Shown here: piece after piece, positions 52,102-61,336 of the stretch
Numbering within the stretch: the stretch's first letter is position 1
Layout: each line of letters opens with the position of its first letter
Assembly (NCBI GenBank): GCA_036497945.1
Contig: DASXIN010000150.1
Location: forward strand, 18,394 to 82,393
Reading direction: 5' to 3'
DNA length: 64,000 bases
Source: RYN-230 sp036497945
GTDB taxonomy: Bacteria > Actinomycetota > Actinomycetes > Streptosporangiales > Streptosporangiaceae
Program-made: the position numbers and the translations under genes
Notes under the pieces: model-generated
What the model saw: the letters and a program-made list of their open reading frames with translations, nothing else
Databases searched by the model: none
Told to the model about the DNA's origin: nothing

Positions 52102-52671
52102 GTAACCTGCTCAAGTCAGGGACCAGGGCCCGTTTCACAAGCTGATCTCGGTATGGATGCCGGTCTGGCCGAGAGCAGGGCTTATCACATAGCGTGAACG
52201 AGAACGGCCTGATGCAGCGATCCCAGCGATTATCCTCAGGTCTCCTGGGCTCACCATTGCCGCCGAATGGCGCCCATATCACCTTGTTATGCATCTCCCC
52301 GTGCCACAGGATGGAAACGACAGGGCCGCGCATAGCACTTCCTCCAGGATTGGTTCGAGCGAGGTCCTTGCCGTGGGATATGCACAAGGTTGTCCTCTGG
52401 TGATCCACAGCAACCCTCGCGCAAGCTGGTCGCGTCCTGCCGCCGGCCCCGGTCTTGGCCCTGCGCATAGCTGACCGCGTAGATCGCGTGTCCTGCCGCC
52501 GAACCGCCGGGCCGGGGCTGACGGGAGGACGCGGCAACCGCCGGCCGGGACGTTCGTGACCTGGTAGGAGCCTGACCTTCGGTGTCCCGGAAGTGCTCTG
52601 TCCGCCCGCCCGGCCGGCGGCGTCGTTCCCCTTCCCCGGCTGCCAGGTAACCACGCAAGGAAGGAGAGGTC
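52102..52671 (+). other. Upstream flank of second IS110 transposase, candidate bridge RNA region
   Basis: 570 bases without a supported gene. The half next to the transposase (about 52330-52671) is expected to encode the IS110 bridge RNA if the element is of the IS110 group. No boundary motif is evident to me. Confidence 0.35.
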
Positions 52672-53778
52672 ATGCCCAGGATCGCAGAACCAGTCGTGCC
52701 CGTCACCGGGGGCGTGGACACCCACGCCGATGTGCATGTGGCCGCGGCGGTGGACCAGGTGGGCCGGGTGCTGGGCACCCAGGCATTCCCGGCTGATGCG
52801 GCTGGCTACGCCGGCGTGCTGGCCTGGATGCACGCACACGGCGAGCTGGCCAAGGTGGGGGTGGAGGGCACCGGCAGCTATGGTGCCGGGCTGGCCCGCT
52901 ACCTGGCTAGCCGCGGTGTTGAGGTGGTCGAGGTGATCCGGCCGAACCGCCAAGCCCGCCGGCAGCGCGGCAAGTCCGATACCGCCGACGCGGTGGCCGC
53001 CGCGCTGGCCGCCCTCAACGGCGAGGCATCCGGCGTGCCGAAGAGCCACGACGGGGCAGCCGAGTCGATCCGGGTGCTCAGGGTGGCCCGGGCCGGCGCG
53101 GTTAAGGCCCGCACCCAGGCTGGCAACCAGCTGCGCGACCTGATCGTGACCGCGCCCCACGCGCTGCGGCAGCAGCTGGCCGGGCTGCCCCGCGGCCAGC
53201 AAGTGGAGACGGCGGCACGGTTCCGGCCCGGTGACCTGGCCGGCCCAGCCGACGGGGCCAGGGCGGCGATGGCCAGCGTGGCCCGCCGCCACCAGCAGCT
53301 GACCGCGGAGATCGCCCGGCTGGACGCCGCGCTCGAGGAACTCGTCACGCACGCCGCCCCGGCGGGATTTCTGGCCAAGCAGGGCGTCGCCACCCAGGTC
53401 GCCGCCACGCTGCTGGCCACCACCGGCGACAACCCCGGCCGGGTTCGCAAGGAAGCCAGCTTCGCCGCGCTGTGCGGCGCCAGCCCGGTCGACGCCTCCT
53501 CCGGCAAGCAGCTCCGCCACCGGCTCAACCGCGGCGGCGACCGGCAGGCCAACTCCGCGCTGTGGACAATCGCCATGACCCGCCTGGCCCACGACCCGCG
53601 CACCAAGGCCTACCTGGCCCGGCGCACCGCCGAGGGCCAGACCAAGAAGGAGATCATCCGCTGCCTCAAGCGCTATATCGCCCGCGAAATCTACAAGGCC
53701 CTATGCCGGCCCCAACGACCAAGCAGGGCGCCCACGCCACAAGCCAAACAAGATCTTTCGGCTCCGATCTTGACATAG
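52672..53778 (+). CDS. IS110 family transposase (second copy, different subgroup)
   Basis: 368 residues. DEDD catalytic domain: GVDTHADVHVAA, VEGTGSYGAGLARYL and KSDTADAVAAA. C-terminal domain GASPVDASSGKQLRHRLNRG. It is not a close relative of the first copy at 35982. The ATG has AAGGAAGGAG at perfect spacing. A 7-bp inverted repeat (CAAGATC/GATCTTG, 53749-53772) covers the end of the gene and may mark the right end. Intact, potentially active. Confidence 0.92.
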   Translation: MPRIAEPVVPVTGGVDTHADVHVAAAVDQVGRVLGTQAFPADAAGYAGVLAWMHAHGELAKVGVEGTGSYGAGLARYLASRGVEVVEVIRPNRQARRQRGKSDTADAVAAALAALNGEASGVPKSHDGAAESIRVLRVARAGAVKARTQAGNQLRDLIVTAPHALRQQLAGLPRGQQVETAARFRPGDLAGPADGARAAMASVARRHQQLTAEIARLDAALEELVTHAAPAGFLAKQGVATQVAATLLATTGDNPGRVRKEASFAALCGASPVDASSGKQLRHRLNRGGDRQANSALWTIAMTRLAHDPRTKAYLARRTAEGQTKKEIIRCLKRYIAREIYKALCRPQRPSRAPTPQAKQDLSAPILT

Positions 53779-54006
53779 GAGCTTCGGCGGCACTGCGCGC
53801 GTTCTCACCCAGCCCTCTCGACACGCTCTGTAGCGGCTCTGGGTTACATGGGCCCGCGCTGAGGGAGAGCCTTCCGGACGGCTGGGACAGGCGGCGGCTG
53901 ACCGGACAGGCAAGCAGAGGTTCGAGCGAACCGCTCTGTCGGCGGCAGATGAGTGCGTGCGTGGGCGGAGCGCGTGTGCGATGGACATCAACGCCGACGG
54001 TCGTGA
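53779..54006. other. Interval after IS110
   Basis: About 230 bases downstream of the second IS110 transposase. I find no gene or signal in it. Confidence 0.35.
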
Positions 54007-54321
54007 ATGCTGGCTCTCGTGGACAGGAACCCCACCGGTGACGGCGACGGTACCCCCGCCGTTCCAGCTGAGTACCGCGGAACAGAGGGAAGGCCCGGGC
54101 CAGTGCTGTTCACTCTGGACGTCGATGGCGAACGGTTCGCCATTCGCCGAGCTGCGTGGGGACAAGACGGCACCGCCTACGACTGGCTGAGCGGGCCTAA
54201 CAAGGGCTACGGATTCGGGTCGAGCGGGATGCCGAATCGGTCGATGGAGGAGCACCGGGAGGAAATTCGCGCCTTCCTCGCCATGATAGATCCCGATACA
54301 GGCTACATCGGAGACGACTGA
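54007..54321 (+). CDS. Small hypothetical protein
   Basis: 104 residues if the ATG at 54007 is used. The last ~72 read as a compact domain: LFTLDVDGERFAIRRAAWGQ, then YDWLSGPNKGYGFG and EEIRAFLAMIDPDTGYI. The GTG at 54103 with GAGGGAAGG upstream gives exactly this part and may be the true start. No family is recognised. It precedes the Mrr-like nuclease by 180 bases in the same direction and may be functionally linked. Confidence 0.5.
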   Translation: MLALVDRNPTGDGDGTPAVPAEYRGTEGRPGPVLFTLDVDGERFAIRRAAWGQDGTAYDWLSGPNKGYGFGSSGMPNRSMEEHREEIRAFLAMIDPDTGYIGDD

Positions 54322-54501
54322 GGTGTCCTCCGGCGACTGACGTGCGATGGTCGTCCACCAGCTGATCCGCCACGTCGAAGCGCGGATCGCGGCAGATCCG
54401 TGCGTTCGCTTGGCCTGGCCAATCGCGCTCGCTGGTGCTGGATGCCATGAAGCACTTGCCAGCGTGTTCCGCCTTTGCTGTTGTGGAAATGGGAGGCGGT
54501 A

Positions 54502-56133
54502 GTGGCTCGTAAGAAGTCTCTGTGGTCAGAACTGCAACGTGAGCGAGAGCGCCGTGAGCGCGCCGCCAGAGCCCAGGAGCGCGAGAACGAGCAGACGGTC
54601 AGGCAGATAATGCGCGACCACGAACGTGCTGAACGGCAGGCCGCCCGGGAGGACGCAGCGGAGCGGAAACGTCAGGAACAACTCGCACACGAGGCCGGTG
54701 CCGCTGCGGCGAAGGCCATGAAGACGCGGCTGGATGCACGGGTTTCCGAACTCAGGGCGCTGCTGACCTCGGCGCTAGCCGCGCCGCCCGAGTTGTCATT
54801 CGATCTGCTCAAGCGGACTGCGGCCATCCCGGCTTTCGAGCTAGGCGACCTTGGCAGGCCGGTACCGGCCCCGGTGTGGGAGGACTTCACTCCGCCACCA
54901 CCCGGAGTCCTATCTGGCCTGATTGGGGGCAAGGCCCGGCAGGCGCGGGCGCAGGAGGCAGCCCGGGATGCCTTTGAGCACGCGCTCGCCGACCACGCGC
55001 TCGCCGAGGACTCCCGCGTCCGGCGCCTGTTCCAAGCACGCGAGGCACACGACCTTCAAGTGAAGTCCATCGAGGCCGAAGTCCGTGAGCATAACGCGGC
55101 CGTTGACGCCTTTGAGGCCCGGTTCCAGGCAGGCTCACCGGAGGCGGTGGAGGAGTTCTTCGATCAACTGCTCGCGCTTTCCGAGTACCCCAGCGGCTTC
55201 CCGCACGAGTATCAGGTGGCCTACCGGCACGAGCCACGTGAGCTGGTCATCGAGTACCGGCTGCCGCCCGTGGAGGTAGTCCCCACGGCGCGGGACTTCC
55301 GGTACGTCAAGACGCGCAAAGAGATCGATGAGCTGCCTCGGCCAGCCCGGGAAGTCAAGGACCTGTATGCCTCGGTGATCCATCAGGTAGCGCTGCGCAC
55401 CATGTGGGAGTGCTTCTCCATCGGCGTGGCCGAAGACATCGTGGACAGCGTCGTGTTCAACGGGATCGTGCCAGCAACAAACCGCGCCACCGGGCAGGCC
55501 GAAGAACTCCACCTGATCAGCGCGCCCGCCAGCAGAACGGACTTCTCCGGTCTGGTGCTAGATCAGCTCGATCCGGCCGCCTGCCTCAAGCACCTGAAAG
55601 CCATCGTATCGCCGCACCCCTACGACCTGGAGCCCGTCGAACCGGTCATCGAGTTCCAGCAGGCCAAGTACCGTTTCGCCAACCCCGTAGACGCTCTGGC
55701 TGGCCTCGACTCGCGCCCGGATCTGCTGAAGATGGACTGGTACAAGTTCGAGAACCTCATCCGCCAGCTTTTCGAGGCCATGGGGCTGGACGTGCAGGTC
55801 ACGCAGTCCTCCCGAGATGAGGGAATCGACGCCGTCGCCTACAACAAGACCGACATCGTGCACCGCTCCGAGATCCTCATCCAGGCCAAGCGCTACAGCA
55901 AATGCGTCCCCACCAACGACCTGCGCGCCCTGGCCGGGTCGGTCGAAGAAAAGCGGGCGCATCACGGGATGCTCGTCACCACCGCCTGGGTCAGCCCGGA
56001 AAGCAAAGCCTTCGCGGCCCGCAACAACCGGCTGACCATCATCGAAGGCGGCGAACTCAAACACCTGCTCGCCGAACACCTGAACCTCAACGTCCGCATC
56101 GACCTAGCCCGCCGCCCCAGGCGCAGCAGCTAA
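54502..56133 (+). CDS. Coiled-coil protein with C-terminal Mrr-type restriction endonuclease domain
   Basis: 543 residues. Residues 1-90 are a charged coiled-coil (SELQRERERRERAARAQERE), a second helical segment spans about 120-230. The last ~120 residues are an Mrr_cat fold: DWYKFENLIRQLFEAMG, the active site Asp in DEGIDAVAY and the QAK motif in ILIQAKRYSK, with MLVTTAWVSPES. Mrr nucleases cut modified or foreign DNA. The GTG at 54502 has GGGAGG upstream. No methyltransferase is near, so it is either a type IV enzyme or part of a defence system. Confidence 0.85.
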   Translation: MARKKSLWSELQRERERRERAARAQERENEQTVRQIMRDHERAERQAAREDAAERKRQEQLAHEAGAAAAKAMKTRLDARVSELRALLTSALAAPPELSFDLLKRTAAIPAFELGDLGRPVPAPVWEDFTPPPPGVLSGLIGGKARQARAQEAARDAFEHALADHALAEDSRVRRLFQAREAHDLQVKSIEAEVREHNAAVDAFEARFQAGSPEAVEEFFDQLLALSEYPSGFPHEYQVAYRHEPRELVIEYRLPPVEVVPTARDFRYVKTRKEIDELPRPAREVKDLYASVIHQVALRTMWECFSIGVAEDIVDSVVFNGIVPATNRATGQAEELHLISAPASRTDFSGLVLDQLDPAACLKHLKAIVSPHPYDLEPVEPVIEFQQAKYRFANPVDALAGLDSRPDLLKMDWYKFENLIRQLFEAMGLDVQVTQSSRDEGIDAVAYNKTDIVHRSEILIQAKRYSKCVPTNDLRALAGSVEEKRAHHGMLVTTAWVSPESKAFAARNNRLTIIEGGELKHLLAEHLNLNVRIDLARRPRRSS

Positions 56134-56336
56134 CCTCACCCGACGCCAAGAGACACGCTCAGGCTCGTGCAAGGACACGCGCCTCGCGGCATGACAGTGT
56201 GTTCCACTGCGTAGGTCTGGGGATGAATAAGATTCGCAATAGCATTAGCCCAGGCCAGGTGATCGGCGTCGAGAAGATCTGATGCATCCAGACGACGCGG
56301 CTTGCAGGAACTCGGCTGGTTATTGCCGTGACTTCG

Positions 56337-57377
56337 TCAGCCGGGTTGGGGATCAAGTCTTCTCAGCGATCTGAGGAAGAGTTCGATTTTGCGGATCTGC
56401 TCCTCGTCCAAGGGGTCGGGACTGAAGTGCATGATCTCGTTCCTTATCAACCGGATGTCGTGCAGCTGGGCTACGAAGATGACCCGATCCAGGCCCCATC
56501 CCAGCCGGTCCCATCTGCTAGGTTCCTCAAGCAGCCGCGCGCACTCGCCGATAGTCAAGTCACTGGCAGAGACCGCTTTCCGTTCGGCATCAGCCGGATC
56601 GACGATGGCCGCTATCTCTTCACCGGTGAAATGCTCGTCTATGAGCCTGCGGAGGCGGCGCTCGACTTCGGCGAGGAGGAAAAACGGTTTCGCAAGCATG
56701 GCGAACTCGAGGCTCAGGTCAGCTGTTGTGATGATTCCGCAGATCTGACGGTCCAGCGCTTGGACGAAGACGAAACTGGCATCGACAATCATCGGGATCC
56801 GGGAAAGAAGATCGTCATTGAGCCCCACGACCTCCGGGGTAACGATCGCATCGCGCAGCCCTGCGTCCGGTTTCCGGATCTTGGCCTGAGCGATTGATTC
56901 CCAGCTGATCGCGCCGCGCAGATCGCGAGGGCCGGATTGAACAGCCAACTGCGAGTGGTCCTTGCGCATCATCAGTGCCTGGGCGCGTTCAAGGGTGTCA
57001 TCAAGGCGGACGGACTCGACTCCAGCGTTGGCTGACGCCAGGCTGTTCACACGCAGCGAAACCTGAACGCCAGCAGTTGCTGCTGCCTCGATGGACGGTA
57101 GGGCCGACCCATCAGGCTTAGGCATCCCGGAGGCGATCGGAATGAGGCTGATTAGGCTGTCGATCCATCCTTCGGTGAACGGCGGGCGAGTAGCCAGCCT
57201 GGCAGCGGTCAGGTCACGCGTGATCTCATCAGTGATCCAATAGCCCCTGCGCTTCGCACCCCAGTAATCCAGAAGCCTGCGTATCGACAGAGTTACCGGG
57301 TTGCCCGAGGCACGGGTGGCGGCCAGCTTGAGCAACTCCTCGCGCGTGCCTGGAAGTACCTCATCCTCGGGGATCAT
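56337..57377 (-). CDS. CBS-domain protein with C-terminal HEPN-like domain
   Basis: 346 residues. After ~100 N-terminal residues a CBS-pair region is recognisable (VRLDDTLERAQALMMRKDHS and LRGAISWESIAQAKI, then VVGLNDDLLSRIPMIVD and GIITTADLS). The C-terminal ~115 residues look like an Swt1/RiboL-PSP-type HEPN helical domain and end with RNEIMH (Arg312, His317), the Rx4H RNase motif. This points to a nucleotide-gated RNase. It faces the Mrr gene end to end (203 bases apart) and diverges from the exonuclease-phosphatase gene. Confidence 0.72.
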   Translation of the reverse strand: MIPEDEVLPGTREELLKLAATRASGNPVTLSIRRLLDYWGAKRRGYWITDEITRDLTAARLATRPPFTEGWIDSLISLIPIASGMPKPDGSALPSIEAAATAGVQVSLRVNSLASANAGVESVRLDDTLERAQALMMRKDHSQLAVQSGPRDLRGAISWESIAQAKIRKPDAGLRDAIVTPEVVGLNDDLLSRIPMIVDASFVFVQALDRQICGIITTADLSLEFAMLAKPFFLLAEVERRLRRLIDEHFTGEEIAAIVDPADAERKAVSASDLTIGECARLLEEPSRWDRLGWGLDRVIFVAQLHDIRLIRNEIMHFSPDPLDEEQIRKIELFLRSLRRLDPQPG

Positions 57378-57544
57378 CGTTCGCAGGCCTCCACGAATCG
57401 TCGCCGCCAGCTGCGCCCGCGCCGAAACCTACACCCAGCGGCGGCCGCCGTCACCCGGCGGTCTCGCGCACGGAGAACCCGTCATCCTGCCAGATCGCGG
57501 ATGCTGCGTAACTGCGGGATGGGGAAGGCAATACCAGGGATCCT

Positions 57545-58423
57545 GTGGGTTGGGTGGCCCGGCTGCGGGATCATCTAACCGTGCGGGTCGCGTCGTGGAA
57601 TGTGGCGTTCCGGGCCGGTGCCGTAACTCAGCGGCAGGGCGAGTTGCTGCGCAGCCTGGGCCCTGACCTGATCTTGCTCCAGGAAGTCAATCCGGGTTCG
57701 GCTGAAATCTTGCGGCGGGCTGCTGGTGCCGACTGGCTGGTGCGCGCCATCGACCTGCGGGCCCCTGCGCCCGATGATCGTCCCGTCCGGTCCCGTGGGG
57801 TCGCGATCGGCGGCCGCGGGCGGCCTCCCGCACGTGCCTGGCTGCTGGCCGATGTCCCGTTGCCAGAACGGATTCTGGTGGCAGAGACCCGCGTCGATGG
57901 GATGGGGTTGACCGCGGTCACCTACCATGCCCCACCCGGGGTGAGCTGGGGACTGGTCAAGCCTCGCCAGGCGGTCGCGTTCGCCTCATGGCTGGCAGCG
58001 CAGTCAGTGCCTATCGTGCTGGGAGCTGACGCCAACACTCCGCTCATCGACGCAGCAGACTTCACCCGCACCCGCACGCACTGGCATAGCGGCGGCCGGA
58101 AGCTGCACGGCGAACCCGGAGACGACCTGCTCTTCGGCCCCGGCAAGATCCATCCACTCGACGACGCGCTTCGCCGATGGCTTGCCGATCACCCCAGGGA
58201 CGCCGCCGCACGCGCCATCCCGCCGAACGGGCCACTTGCTGTCACTCACCGCACCGGGCGGCGCACGAACTCGCCAGGAACCGCGCGGCGCTTCGACTCC
58301 ATCTGGGTGAGCCCACACTGGACCGTGCAGAGCATCGCCCACCTCTACGACGACGGAATCGCCGCCGGTAGCGATCACGCAGTCGTCGTCGCCGACCTGA
58401 CTCTCACACCGGGCGATCACTAG
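57545..58423 (+). CDS. Endonuclease/exonuclease/phosphatase family protein
   Basis: 292 residues with the EEP fold: SWNVAF at the start, LLQEVNPGS, GADANT and the terminal GSDHAVVVADL motif that supply metal ligands and the catalytic His. The family cuts nucleic acids or phosphoinositides. GTG 57545 has AGGGA upstream; GTG 57581 is an alternative that starts right at the domain. Role in defence is a guess from location. Confidence 0.82.
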   Translation: MGWVARLRDHLTVRVASWNVAFRAGAVTQRQGELLRSLGPDLILLQEVNPGSAEILRRAAGADWLVRAIDLRAPAPDDRPVRSRGVAIGGRGRPPARAWLLADVPLPERILVAETRVDGMGLTAVTYHAPPGVSWGLVKPRQAVAFASWLAAQSVPIVLGADANTPLIDAADFTRTRTHWHSGGRKLHGEPGDDLLFGPGKIHPLDDALRRWLADHPRDAAARAIPPNGPLAVTHRTGRRTNSPGTARRFDSIWVSPHWTVQSIAHLYDDGIAAGSDHAVVVADLTLTPGDH

Positions 58424-58742
58424 ACGGTCGCCGGACAGGCTCCGCCACTCAGTCGTTCGCGCACCCAAAGCGGCAGATGAGGAAGTCTGATCAGGGGTCA
58501 GTGAGGCTCGCTCCCGTTTGAGATTCCAGCGTCAGCCACTATCGACTTGCCGGCTTCGCCACTGCAGCGGGCATTATGGACGTGCTTAGGTGAAATGTGC
58601 CATTGCTGCATTTTGTCTGCCTAGGTGGCCGTTTACAACTGCGGCGTTCGCGCGCAGGATGGACTCATCTGGGCTTTCAGCGGGGACGATCAATTCCGGT
58701 GGCGTTTGCCGGTGCAGGGTCCTGATGACTTGGGGGGATCTC

Positions 58743-59915
58743 ATGACTGATGGGAAGAAGTTGTGTGTTCTGACTGTCCACGGCATCGGCTTCCAGCAGC
58801 CGCCAACCAACTCAGCCGCCGGATATGCGGACGTGCTGCACGAGAATCTGAGTGATGGCCTGCAGGCGATCGGTAGCAGCCTGGGCAAGGATCCACAGCG
58901 GGAGCCGGGCCCTTTCGGCCCCGTCTACGTGATGAGCGCAAGACCTGGGACCCGTGACCACGAGTGGGGCCTCCAGAGGCTCGGGACCTGGCGCGGCGAC
59001 AGCATAGATGTCACCGGCATGCCGCTAACCAGCGGCGACGACCCGATAGTCCATGTCGCGCTTGTTTATACCTCGCTGGAAGGCGTTAGCCCGGGTATAG
59101 GCCGGGAGGCCGGTGTCCTGGGTGAAGCTGGTCTTATGCTCGGCCATTACGCCTCAGTGGTGGGAGCCTTCAGGCTCGTGGTCGGTGATGCGTGGGCAGC
59201 CCTGCACGAGGGCGGAGGCCGGACAGCCCCAGTTTCCTCGCCTTCGCTGCGGCCCCGAGATGACGCCCTGACCGCGAGGCAGCATCATCTTGCGGCGCTG
59301 TTGCACCGCAAACCGGCCAGCAGTGGCGCGCTCGGCGTAGTCAGGACCCTGGAGGACGACGTCGTTGCCTACGTGTGCCGCAACGACTTGCGGGAAAGCA
59401 TCAGAAGATTCATCACCGAAGCTCTGCGCCGGCTGCTGCACCGGCCCGACGTAGCAGGCGTAGTCGTTAATGCGCATAGCCAGGGCACCGTCGGCAGCTT
59501 TGACGTCCTGCGTCTTTATCCGTCCGATTCGCTGGCAGGAGTACGCGCGTTCGTAACGGCCGGCAGCCCGCTACGCAAGTACGCTGACCTGTTCTCCTGG
59601 GGAAACAACTCTGGCGGGCTCCAGTCCACAACGTGGCTGAACTTCTGGGACGAGAAGGACCCGGTCGCCGATCCCCTCGGCCCGCCGGACGGCTGGCATT
59701 ACGGAAGCGCACCCGATAGCCCGCCGCCTGGAGAACCAGGGCTGTTCTACGCCTTGGACGACGATGGCAAGCAGGTCCCAGTCACGGTCACCGATATAGA
59801 AGTGAACAATCTCGAGAAAAGTTCCGGAGGCGGGCTCCAGGCTCATAATTACTGGGACAACAAAGAACAATTCATTACCAAGCTAGCCGAACTGCTAAAA
59901 ACCACGGCTGCTTGA
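58743..59915 (+). CDS. Alpha/beta-hydrolase (lipase-like) protein
   Basis: 390 residues. Oxyanion-type VHGIGF near the start, a nucleophile elbow NAHSQGT with Ser246, and candidate Asp (FWDEKDPVADP) and His (QAHNYWDN) downstream form a plausible triad. No signal peptide. Start ATG 58743 has GGGGGGATC upstream; an earlier frame opening at 58590 is less convincing. It lies 50 bases before a two-TM protein gene, suggesting an effector pair acting at the membrane. Substrate is unknown. Confidence 0.72.
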   Translation: MTDGKKLCVLTVHGIGFQQPPTNSAAGYADVLHENLSDGLQAIGSSLGKDPQREPGPFGPVYVMSARPGTRDHEWGLQRLGTWRGDSIDVTGMPLTSGDDPIVHVALVYTSLEGVSPGIGREAGVLGEAGLMLGHYASVVGAFRLVVGDAWAALHEGGGRTAPVSSPSLRPRDDALTARQHHLAALLHRKPASSGALGVVRTLEDDVVAYVCRNDLRESIRRFITEALRRLLHRPDVAGVVVNAHSQGTVGSFDVLRLYPSDSLAGVRAFVTAGSPLRKYADLFSWGNNSGGLQSTTWLNFWDEKDPVADPLGPPDGWHYGSAPDSPPPGEPGLFYALDDDGKQVPVTVTDIEVNNLEKSSGGGLQAHNYWDNKEQFITKLAELLKTTAA

Positions 59916-59965
59916 TATCGCTCGCGCCAGAGAACACAGCGGTTTAATGCTGGGAAGGGAAGGCC

Positions 59966-61183
59966 ATGGCCTCAACCGGCGACACCAAGGCAACCAAGAA
60001 TGGGCCCGAGAACAGCGCAGCCAAGAATGGGCTCGGGACGATCTCCGACGCGCTGACCGCGTTCGAGGCCCAGGCGGCAAAGCTGCCAACCGGACCAGCC
60101 CCAGATCCTAACGTTGCCGTCGCCTATGCGCTCGGCTGGGCCGTCGGTGACGCTTTTACCTGCACCAACTACCGGATCTTCGACCATTTGGCCAAGGTTC
60201 CCGAGCTTGACACTCCATACGCTCAGTGGAACCTCCTCGTCAACCAGATAATCTTCCGCTGCAGCCACCTTAACAATCACCTGGAAAGCACTCAGGCCGA
60301 TCTCGATCTCAGCGCCCAGGTGACTATCGCCGCCAGTTTGACCCTGGGTCGCCCTCCGGGCGACATCAAGACCGCAGTCGGCGCCAAGAACGCGACAGTT
60401 ATAGAACTGCACACAGGCATTCTCGCGGTTCTTTGGTCGGTTGCCTCCTCGCTCGCTAAAGCGTATCAGCTCGGTCATGAAATGGAGCAGATGTGCGCGA
60501 CACCTACCGCCGAGCCGTCCACCACGGTCAGCACTTCGGTCAAGACGTACGACAATGAAGTGCATCGGCTCCTCACGGCACTTGCGACGAAGCTTCCCGC
60601 CAACGCCGCACATGCCACCGACAATTCGCTCCGCCTGTGGTCGGCGTCGCTGGGCGCCGGCGGCGAGGAGAGCCCGCAGGACCTGCTTCGCCAGGGGCGG
60701 CGCTGGCATGACGTGCTGGCTGGAGAGGTCTCCGGTAAAGACGGCCTGCGTCTCACCGACTATGTGGCGGCCGCCGACAGCGTAGCGGGCAAGCTCGCGC
60801 AGACCGCCCGCCAAGTCGTGGCAAGGTTCAAGATCTGGCTGATCGTCGCACTTATCATCCTCGCTGCCGGCATCGCTCTCATAGTCGTGGGCACGAAGGG
60901 GACGATCGGCGCTGGCATCACCGCCGTGCTCGCCGCGTTCGGGCTAACCTGGAAAGGAATCGGCGACTTCTTCGGGAGGGCCGCGGCAAACGCTGAGGGG
61001 CAACTCTGGGACGCCGAGATCGATTGGGCGATCGCGTACCGGTTCACGATCCTCCGCCATCCTCCCGCCGACAACAAGCTCAGGCCGCGGTCGAAAGAGC
61101 TCGCTATCGATCAACCGACCAAAGAGCACTTGCGACGTTACAACCAGTGGAAGAAGAACTCGCCGGACGTGCTGACGTCGTAA
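59966..61183 (+). CDS. Two-TM membrane protein partner of the hydrolase
   Basis: 405 residues, family not recognised. Residues 1-285 are soluble and largely helical. Two membrane segments follow at about 289-312 (IWLIVALIILAAGIALIVVG) and 315-332. A ~75-residue cytosolic tail is basic (KELAIDQPTKEHLRRYNQWK). The ATG has GAAGGGAAGG. Codon use is less GC-rich than in the core, consistent with transfer. It probably works with the upstream hydrolase. Confidence 0.65.
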   Translation: MASTGDTKATKNGPENSAAKNGLGTISDALTAFEAQAAKLPTGPAPDPNVAVAYALGWAVGDAFTCTNYRIFDHLAKVPELDTPYAQWNLLVNQIIFRCSHLNNHLESTQADLDLSAQVTIAASLTLGRPPGDIKTAVGAKNATVIELHTGILAVLWSVASSLAKAYQLGHEMEQMCATPTAEPSTTVSTSVKTYDNEVHRLLTALATKLPANAAHATDNSLRLWSASLGAGGEESPQDLLRQGRRWHDVLAGEVSGKDGLRLTDYVAAADSVAGKLAQTARQVVARFKIWLIVALIILAAGIALIVVGTKGTIGAGITAVLAAFGLTWKGIGDFFGRAAANAEGQLWDAEIDWAIAYRFTILRHPPADNKLRPRSKELAIDQPTKEHLRRYNQWKKNSPDVLTS

Positions 61184-61336
61184 GCTCTGTATTAAGGCAG
61201 ATCGTCTGGCTGCCACGGCCGGCCACAGATGTACCTACAAGGGTCGCAACCACTCAGTCGTGTGTTATGTATAGATCCGCTCATCGGCAATGCCGGGCGT
61301 CTCCCGGGCTCGTTGCTGCGGGAGACCCGGGGCCGG

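Noticed and set aside
52088..52654. Minus-strand frame containing VVSILWHGEMHNK
   Set aside because: The first part is Arg/Pro-rich; only a short stretch looks protein-like and no start or family supports it.
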